DNA from: Ignavibacteria bacterium
GTDB lineage: Bacteria; Bacteroidota; Ignavibacteria; UBA10030; SZUA-254
DNA: 12,324 nucleotides
NCBI GenBank assembly: GCA_005877655.1
Contig: VBOC01000035.1
Span: forward strand, 38,170 to 50,493
Direction: 5' to 3'
A model generated the notes under the pieces. It did no database searches, had not been told where the DNA came from, and saw only the letters and a list, made by a program, of their open reading frames with translations. Below are positions 7,000-12,324 of the stretch, one piece after another; the stretch's first letter is position 1, and every line of letters begins with the position of its first letter. Made by a program: the position numbers and the translations under genes.

Positions 7000-7547
7000 G
7001 AATTGTCGTCGGGATAACCGGCTCATCGGGGGCAGTCTACGCGCTTGATTTTCTGAAGCGGTGTCCCGCCGATAAATTCCTCATTGTGAGCAAATGGGGG
7101 AAAGCGCTCCTGAAAGACGAACTGAACCTCTCCGAAAAGGATTTGCAGCCCCACGTCAAGCGCCAGTTTCCGAATGACGATCTGACTGCGCCCCTTGCCT
7201 CCGGTTCCAATCGGTTCGATGCATTCGTCCTCATCCCTTGCTCGACGTCGACTCTGGGAAAGATCGCCTCCGGAATCGGCGATACGCTGATCACGCGCAC
7301 GGCGCAGGTCGCACTGAAGGAGCGGTTCCGTCTGGTTCTCTGCATCCGGGAAACGCCGCTCTCGACCGTGATCATCGAGCAGTGCGCGAAACTCTCCCGC
7401 GACGGTGCGATCATCATGCCGATCTCGCCGCCCCTCTACTTCGTGCCGAAATCAGTCGAGGAATACGTCGGCGCCTTTACCGACAAACTGCTGGGAGTGC
7501 TGGGGATCCGCGATTCCGCCGGATGGCGGTCGAAGGAATTGGAGTGA
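6996..7547 (+). CDS. ubiX: UbiX-type flavin prenyltransferase
   Basis: UbiX joins a dimethylallyl group to reduced FMN to form prenylated FMN, the cofactor of UbiD decarboxylases; here the partner is encoded 479 bases downstream. The 183-residue product shows the N-terminal flavin-binding GITGSSG (residues 6-12), PCSTSTLGKIASGIGDTLITRTAQVALKE-type core split over about 80-108, the signature RETPLS near 127, and MPISPPLYF near 146. All are typical of the family and the length is normal. The start is TTG at 6996-6998, overlapping the TGA of the preceding gene (TTGA), with GGAG at 6982-6985 as a likely ribosome site. In the futalosine pathway the equivalent gene has been called mqnM, so either name is possible. 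Confidence 0.93.
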   Translation: MRIVVGITGSSGAVYALDFLKRCPADKFLIVSKWGKALLKDELNLSEKDLQPHVKRQFPNDDLTAPLASGSNRFDAFVLIPCSTSTLGKIASGIGDTLITRTAQVALKERFRLVLCIRETPLSTVIIEQCAKLSRDGAIIMPISPPLYFVPKSVEEYVGAFTDKLLGVLGIRDSAGWRSKELE

Positions 7548-7578
7548 AGCGCCATGGAAGGAACCGGAGCGGACACCG

Positions 7579-8026
7579 ATGACTGAAAAGGAATTCATGA
7601 GGAGGGTGTCGAATGGGAATCGCGATGTACTTCAAGAACTCATCGATATTCTTGAGCGGCATGAGATATCGCATTGTGTTATCGGTGGTCTCGCGGTCAA
7701 TGCGTATGCTGAACCCGTCGTGAGCCTCGACCTTGACATTGTTATTGCGGCAAAGGACACGAAGAAGCTGCTCGGCGCGCTGCCGAAGAATTTTGTTGTT
7801 CGAGTCGAAAAACATAGCACGAATATCTCAACGCCGGGTTCTGATTTGCGGATCCAGCTCCAGTCCGGTGCTGAAAGGCAAGGTCTGGGCGTATTCCGCC
7901 CCGGAACGGCGCCCGAGCAAGCGGCAGAAAGACCTGGCAGATATCATGCGGCTCATCGAGACACATCCGGATCTGGTGAAGATTCTCCCCCCGGATCTCC
8001 GTAAGAAGCTTTCCCAAAAACCGTAA
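7579..8026 (+). pseudogene. Small nucleotidyltransferase (AbiEii-like/MNT fold), frameshifted by an internal deletion
   Basis: The ATG at 7579-7581, with GGAG 9-10 bases upstream, begins a protein of the DNA-polymerase-beta-like nucleotidyltransferase superfamily. Seen are the motif IGGLAVNAYAEPVVSLDLDIVIA (GG near residue 36 and the acidic DLDIV near 53) and GSDLRIQLQ near 95. The frame then changes at about 7865-7880 and family sequence resumes as VLKGKVWAYS, followed by RRPSKRQKDLADIMRLIE, up to TAA at 8024-8026. Intact relatives, as I remember them, have about 30 more residues between these blocks, so roughly 90-95 bases (3k+2) appear lost. The TAA is immediately followed by the ATG of ubiD, so this gene is built into the operon. 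Related proteins occur as toxin-like or stand-alone enzymes. No antitoxin partner is visible, and its function here is unknown. Confidence 0.75.
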
Positions 8027-9892
8027 ATGGCCCGGCGTGATTTCCGTGGCCACCTCGCCGCACTCGAGGCCAACGGCGAACTCCACCGCACGAATGTCGA
8101 AATTGATCCGGCTCTCGAGCTCACCGAAGTATCAACGCGCGCACTGAAAGAGGGAAAGCCGGCCCTTTTGATCGAACGCCCGAAGGGATCGGAGATCCCG
8201 CTCGTCGTCAACCATTTTGCGAGCTCGCGGCGCATTGAGCTCGCTCTCGGAAGGCATGCCGATCAGATCGGCGAAGAGCTGATCGGGTTTCTCGAGCGCA
8301 CTCTCCCGCCCAGCCTCAAGACGCTTCTCGAAGAGAAGCATACGCTCGCAAGATTCTTCAATGCCCCGCCGAAAAATGTCCGCTCGGGAGCATCACAGCA
8401 GGTCCGGATATCGCCCGACCTCGACCGGCTGCCGATTCAGGTCTGCTGGCCGAAAGACGGCGGGCGTTTTATCACGTACGGACAGGTAATCTCGTACGAC
8501 CCAGTCGACGGCAAACGTAACATCGGCATTTACCGCCTCCATGTGTACGACAAGAGTGTTACGGGAATGCATTGGCAGATTCAAAAGGGAGGCGGGTTCC
8601 ATTATTTCCAGTCGGAAAAGATGGGAAAGGATTTGGAGCTCGCCGTCGCGCTCGGAACAGACCCGGCCTTGACAATCGCCACGGTGGCGGCATTGCCGGA
8701 GGGCTTCGATGAGGCCATGTTCGCCGGTTTTCTTCAGGGCCGCCGCGTGGAATTCACCAGGGGCAAAACCGTTTCCATTTCTGTTCCGGCTTCGGCCGAG
8801 TTTGTGCTGGAAGGCGTTGTGCCTCCCCGGGAGCGCCGGATGGAAGGGCCTTTCGGCGATCATTTCGGACACTATTCCGACGCGGCGGAATTCCCGGTCT
8901 TCCACATCCGGGCGATCACGCACCGGCGCAATCCTATTTATCCTGCCATCGTTGTCGGAAAACCCCCGATGGAGGACAAGTTTCTCGGTGATGCCACACA
9001 GCAGATTCTCGGCCCGCTGGTCAAGCTGATTCACAGGGAGGTCAAGAGTCTCTGGGCATACTATGAGGCGGGATTTCACAACCTCCTTGTTGTATCGATC
9101 GAAGAGCGTTACGCGAAAGAGGCGATGAAAGCGGCGCTGGGGCTCATGGGAACCGGCCAGCTTTCTCTGACGAAATGTTTGATCACAGTATCGGCCGGCG
9201 TCGATGTGCGCGACTGGCATGCCGTGTTGCATGAGATCCGCGAACATTTCGATCCGCACTATGATTTCATCATGATCCCGAAAGTCCCGCTCGATACGCT
9301 CGACTTCACGAGCTTCAAGATGAACCTGGGGAGCAAGATGATTGTCGATGCGACGAGGAAGCACCCCGTTGCGGGCGGTTCGGGCAGCGTGGACAGAAAA
9401 GAGATGATGAATACTTCAGGTTCCGGCGGCAGCGACCGGAAAGAAGGGAAGAACCCTTCGGATGCCGGCTCGCCGAAGAATTCCCCGGATCCCCGCGAGT
9501 TACGGTCATTAATCTTGGAATCCGACACCCGCATCCGCGATGCGAATCTTCTTTCCGATACACTTTTGCTTGTCAAAGTGTCATCGGCGGGAAGGGAGTT
9601 GATGGAGAAACTTGTCAAAGATCCCCGCCTCGAGGGTATTCCCATTATTGCAGTAGTGAGCGATGACGTGGACATTTACAATCAGGAGAGTTATATTTGG
9701 GGGGTATTCACGCGTTTCGACTGTGAGCGGGATGTCTTTTTCACGGAAAGTATGCTCGCGGGTATCTCGCCTATACATAGAGGAGTGATGGGGATCGACG
9801 CGACATGGAAGCCCGGGTACCCCGAGCCGCTTGTCATGACCGATGAAATTGTCCGGCGCGTCGATGAGAAGTGGGAGAGGATCTGGAAGTGA
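8027..9892 (+). CDS. ubiD: UbiD-family prenylated-FMN-dependent decarboxylase (menaquinone type)
   Basis: UbiD enzymes decarboxylate aromatic acids with prenylated FMN supplied by UbiX. In this context the substrate is likely the prenylated 1,4-dihydroxy-6-naphthoate of the futalosine pathway (a role also named mqnL). The 621-residue product has NIGIYRLHVY (Arg170), GMHWQIQKGGG (180-190), and EGPFGDHFGHY with Glu273 and Asp278, which together match the conserved Arg-Glu-Asp/Glu active-site set. IYPAIVVGKPPMEDKFLG follows at 304-321. It is longer than classical UbiD (about 490). A Gly/Ser/Lys-rich insert at about 448-490 interrupts the C-terminal part, after which family-like sequence returns (IWGVFTRFDCERDVFF, then MGIDATWKPGYPEP). 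The ATG directly follows the TAA of the nucleotidyltransferase, and the TGA overlaps an ATG of the next gene (TGATG). The reading frame is complete. Confidence 0.93.
   Translation: MARRDFRGHLAALEANGELHRTNVEIDPALELTEVSTRALKEGKPALLIERPKGSEIPLVVNHFASSRRIELALGRHADQIGEELIGFLERTLPPSLKTLLEEKHTLARFFNAPPKNVRSGASQQVRISPDLDRLPIQVCWPKDGGRFITYGQVISYDPVDGKRNIGIYRLHVYDKSVTGMHWQIQKGGGFHYFQSEKMGKDLELAVALGTDPALTIATVAALPEGFDEAMFAGFLQGRRVEFTRGKTVSISVPASAEFVLEGVVPPRERRMEGPFGDHFGHYSDAAEFPVFHIRAITHRRNPIYPAIVVGKPPMEDKFLGDATQQILGPLVKLIHREVKSLWAYYEAGFHNLLVVSIEERYAKEAMKAALGLMGTGQLSLTKCLITVSAGVDVRDWHAVLHEIREHFDPHYDFIMIPKVPLDTLDFTSFKMNLGSKMIVDATRKHPVAGGSGSVDRKEMMNTSGSGGSDRKEGKNPSDAGSPKNSPDPRELRSLILESDTRIRDANLLSDTLLLVKVSSAGRELMEKLVKDPRLEGIPIIAVVSDDVDIYNQESYIWGVFTRFDCERDVFFTESMLAGISPIHRGVMGIDATWKPGYPEPLVMTDEIVRRVDEKWERIWK
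9377..9460 (+). repeat. 42-base tandem duplication within ubiD
   Basis: Two consecutive 14-codon units (9377-9418 and 9419-9460) encode GSGSVDRKEMMNTS and GSGGSDRKEGKNPS, identical at 9 of 14 residues. They form the core of the flexible insert (UbiD residues 451-478). The period keeps the reading frame. The sequence is hydrophilic and probably disordered. Confidence 0.75.
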
Positions 9893-9939
9893 TGGGGCCC
9901 ATCGCAGGGACAGGTCGATATCCCTCCTCGCAGGGCGAA

Positions 9940-11007
9940 ATGTCTTACAACCACGGAATTCTGAAAATCGCCTCGATGGGCTTGCCCTTTCTATTATCCC
10001 TGCAATGCGGCAACGGGGACGAAACGAGACACGTTAAATCCATTTTGAATGCGAAGTGGTCGCCGAGCAACAACTATATCTCCTTTCTCAAACAAGAGTA
10101 TTCTTATGTGGTGCGAAAAAACGGCGGATGTGGGGGGGATGTATCCGGCCCAGAGCCAGTTGGACCTGCCGAGCCTGTTGAGCCCGCAGCGTTCGATCTC
10201 TACTTGATGAATCCTGCCAAAACGCTTGAAAAAAGAATCGCGGAGCTGTTTCTCTTTCCACGTGATACCTACGCGTGGTCGCCGCACGGCGATGAAATTT
10301 TCTACGCGCGCCGCTTGAGGTATACATCCTTTAAGGTCCTGGGAACGATTGATACGTCGGGACACACGACGGTCATCGATACGGCAACATCAGTGGTCGA
10401 CATTGATTGGTCCCCCGATGCGTCCGGGGTTGTCTACTCCGCACAGCATTATTATTTCGACACTTTTCGACTTTACATTACCCCACGCACGGGTGGTCCC
10501 GCGCACCTTGTGAACGACACTCTTCCAGGCAATGTCTCCGCAGTTGCCTGGTCGGTCAAGAACCAAATTGCCTTCGAGTTTAGCAAGGGTTCGATAGTTT
10601 ATCTCGGGATCATCGGTGCGGACGGGAGCGGCTATAGGATTGTGGATAGTCTGACATCTACATATCCGACCGTCGACTGGTCGCCCGACGGCGATTCGTT
10701 GATCTATGTCGATGGGGGAGATTCCTCGTCTGCTCAACAGGTCTACTTGCGCGACATCAATTCAGGCCAGAAACATCCGGTCACGCATTACACAAACCCA
10801 ACCTCCATCTACTCAATCCGGTTTTCACCGGATGGATCAAAGATCGGCTACTCCACCCGCGGGGGTCTCTCTGTTGTCCAGCCGGACGGTTCCGGCCAGC
10901 GGCAGATCGCGTCCACTTCCTCCTTTGTCGAAGCAAGTTGGTCGGCCGACGCGACCCGCCTGGTCTACGCCGACAAGGATAGCGTCTTCATTTTACAGGT
11001 TCAGTAA
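9940..11007 (+). CDS. TolB/WD40-like beta-propeller, probable lipoprotein
   Basis: From the ATG at 9940-9942 the 355-residue product has a hydrophobic leader (MSYNHGILKIASMGLPFLLSLQC) ending in a Cys, a weak lipobox because Gln precedes the Cys. AGGG lies a few bases upstream. An ATG at 9892 overlapping the ubiD stop would add 16 residues and make the leader too long; it remains possible through coupling. The body carries seven WSPD-type repeats, the mark of TolB-like propellers: KWSPSNNYISF, AWSPHGDEIFY, DWSPDASGVVY, AWSVKNQIAF, DWSPDGDSLIY, RFSPDGSKIGY and SWSADATRLVY. A short Pro/Glu/Val-rich segment (GPEPVGPAEPVEPAA) interrupts the region between the first and second repeats. Function is unknown; such propellers bind proteins or glycans at the envelope. 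It ends five bases before mqnE, so it shares the operon, though no menaquinone role is known to me. Confidence 0.8.
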   Translation: MSYNHGILKIASMGLPFLLSLQCGNGDETRHVKSILNAKWSPSNNYISFLKQEYSYVVRKNGGCGGDVSGPEPVGPAEPVEPAAFDLYLMNPAKTLEKRIAELFLFPRDTYAWSPHGDEIFYARRLRYTSFKVLGTIDTSGHTTVIDTATSVVDIDWSPDASGVVYSAQHYYFDTFRLYITPRTGGPAHLVNDTLPGNVSAVAWSVKNQIAFEFSKGSIVYLGIIGADGSGYRIVDSLTSTYPTVDWSPDGDSLIYVDGGDSSSAQQVYLRDINSGQKHPVTHYTNPTSIYSIRFSPDGSKIGYSTRGGLSVVQPDGSGQRQIASTSSFVEASWSADATRLVYADKDSVFILQVQ

Positions 11008-11012
11008 TTCGG

Positions 11013-12324
11013 ATGGCAAAGACAGATATCTTGTTTCGCGATAACCAGCTTATCCCGATCTGGGAAAAGGTCCAGCGCGGCGAACGGCTTTCGCTCGAAG
11101 ACGGCCTGACTATGTATGGCACACCCGACCTCATCTCGCTGGGGAAAATGGCCCACTTCGTCCAGAGGCAAAAAAGCGGAGACGCAGTCTACTTCGTGCT
11201 CAACCAGAAGATCGAACATACCAATATTTGCATCCTCTCCTGCAAGTTCTGCGACTTTGCGGTTAAGAAGGGAGATCCGGAAGCGTACGGGATGGCGACC
11301 GAGGAGATTCTCTCGAAGCTCTCTCCCGAAATTCATGAAGTGCATATCACCGGCGGGATGCCCGCCGACTGGCCCTGGGAGCGCTACCTCGAGATCGTTC
11401 GCTCCATCCACGAGAAATTTCCGAACACCGATGTCAAGGCGTTTACTGCGGTGGAAATTGATTTCTTCCACAAGAAATTCAAGCTCTCCATCGAGGATGT
11501 GTTGAAGCAGCTCAAGGAGGCAGGTCTCCGGACTATGCCCGGCGGGGGAGCGGAGGTATTCTCCGAACGGGTGCGAAAATTGATCTTCAATCAGAAGATC
11601 GGCGCGAAGACATGGTTCGAGGTCCACAAGACCGCGCACCGGTTGGGGATCCCGACCAACAGCACGCTGCTGTACGGCCATATCGAAACGCTGGAAGAGC
11701 GCATCATCCATATGATCAAGCTGCGCGAAGCACAGGATGAGACGGGCGGTTTCCTCACCTTCATCCCCCTCGCATTCCAGCCCGGCGACACGGGGATCAA
11801 ACCTCGCAACCATTTTACCTCGGCCATCGATGATCTCAAGACGATTGCAATCTCCAGGTTGATGCTCGATAATATTCCTCATATCAAGGCATACTGGGTG
11901 ATGCTCACCGAGGAAGTTGCGTCGGTCGCGCTGAATTTTGGAGCCGACGATATCGACGGAACGGTGGGGCAGGAGCGAATCGCCCACGACGCGGGCGCAA
12001 TCAGCCCGATGAAGCTCGCCAAAGATCAGCTCATTCGAATCATAAAGGACGCCGGAAAAATCCCCGTCGAACGCGACGTCTATTATGATCCCCTGAACGT
12101 GTACGCCGATAACGTCGTCGGGAAAATCCCGTATCTTAACTCCAGCCCGTTTTACTTTAACTTCGAAACGCATTTGTTCAAGACTCTTCCTATCAGTCCC
12201 CGCCGTATGGGCGTTCTGCAGGAGAAGGAGCAGCTTGCCGCGGGCCCCTTTTCCCTCATGGATTATTTTCGGCAGGAGGATCGCCTTGAGCTTTTGAGCT
12301 GGTGCATCGCAACGCGGGATCAGG
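11013..12324 (+). CDS. mqnE: Aminofutalosine synthase MqnE fused to MqnA-like chorismate dehydratase domain (3' end outside window)
   Basis: The ATG at 11013-11015 opens a frame that runs without a stop for 437 codons to the window end. Residues 1 to about 358 are a radical-SAM MqnE. They show the iron-sulfur motif CILSCKFC (Cys73, Cys77, Cys80), HITGG near 111, the TMPGGGAEVFS motif near 175-185, FIPLAFQPGDT near 250, and the terminal block IIKDAGKIPVERD. MqnE joins 3-[(1-carboxyvinyl)oxy]benzoate with S-adenosylmethionine to give aminofutalosine. After about a dozen residues the same frame enters a second domain. GKIPYLNSSPFY begins at residue 370, then come PRRMGVLQEKEQLAAGPFSLMDY and LELLSWCIATRDQ. 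This matches the N-terminal lobe of MqnA, which dehydrates chorismate to the MqnE substrate. Steps one and two of the futalosine pathway would thus be in one chain. I translated the junction codon by codon and found no stop. The gene starts five bases after the propeller gene; no strong ribosome site is visible. Confidence 0.88.
   Translation, partial: MAKTDILFRDNQLIPIWEKVQRGERLSLEDGLTMYGTPDLISLGKMAHFVQRQKSGDAVYFVLNQKIEHTNICILSCKFCDFAVKKGDPEAYGMATEEILSKLSPEIHEVHITGGMPADWPWERYLEIVRSIHEKFPNTDVKAFTAVEIDFFHKKFKLSIEDVLKQLKEAGLRTMPGGGAEVFSERVRKLIFNQKIGAKTWFEVHKTAHRLGIPTNSTLLYGHIETLEERIIHMIKLREAQDETGGFLTFIPLAFQPGDTGIKPRNHFTSAIDDLKTIAISRLMLDNIPHIKAYWVMLTEEVASVALNFGADDIDGTVGQERIAHDAGAISPMKLAKDQLIRIIKDAGKIPVERDVYYDPLNVYADNVVGKIPYLNSSPFYFNFETHLFKTLPISPRRMGVLQEKEQLAAGPFSLMDYFRQEDRLELLSWCIATRDQ

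Noticed and set aside
8393..9364. Long open frame on the minus strand opposite ubiD
   Set aside because: It is antisense to a clearly conserved enzyme, has no recognisable motif, and is expected from the GC-rich third codon positions. The same applies to long antisense frames at 11001-12173, 2086-3276 and 569-1780.

Overview
The window looks chromosomal and comes from a Gram-negative, menaquinone-using bacterium, most likely of the Bacteroidetes/Chlorobi/Ignavibacteria (FCB) assemblage. This placement is an inference. It rests on moderately high GC, on a run of parvulin-type prolyl isomerases followed by a MoxR ATPase (an order I associate with that group), on a long UbiD-type decarboxylase, and on menaquinone genes of the futalosine pathway. 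No rRNA, tRNA, CRISPR array, insertion sequence or phage gene was seen.

Layout: two gene sets diverge from a control region at about 5883-6175. Leftward (minus strand) runs a tight cell-envelope operon. Its order is a 654-residue lipoprotein with three parvulin domains (3918-5882), a second lipoprotein with a degenerate parvulin domain (3059-3916), a SurA-like periplasmic chaperone (1827-3072, frameshifted), a MoxR AAA+ ATPase (803-1807) and the start of a secreted subtilisin-family peptidase (1-792, interrupted by an in-frame TAG). Spacings are 1, -14, 19 and 10 bases. A near-consensus sigma-70 promoter (TTGAAA, 17 bases, TATACT) lies just upstream.

Rightward (plus strand) runs a menaquinone operon. 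It holds a UbiA-family prenyltransferase (MqnP-like, 6176-6999, frameshifted), UbiX (6996-7547), a small nucleotidyltransferase (7579-8026, frameshifted), UbiD (8027-9892), a beta-propeller lipoprotein (about 9940-11007) and a radical-SAM aminofutalosine synthase MqnE whose reading frame continues into a chorismate-dehydratase-like MqnA domain (11013 to the window end). UbiX would make the prenylated flavin used by UbiD. UbiA and UbiD would act late in the pathway on the naphthoate ring, and MqnA and MqnE carry out its first two steps.

Two things stand out. First, MqnE and MqnA appear fused in one polypeptide. Second, four otherwise well-conserved genes are broken. Three (surA-like, mqnP-like and the nucleotidyltransferase) have lost short internal stretches of tens of bases with a frame change, and the peptidase has a stop codon just after its catalytic aspartate. 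This may be real gene decay, or systematic consensus/assembly errors. The same caveat applies to the MqnE-MqnA fusion. Smaller curiosities are a nested 35-base palindrome inside the peptidase gene, a 42-base tandem duplication in ubiD, and paired repeats in the divergent control region.
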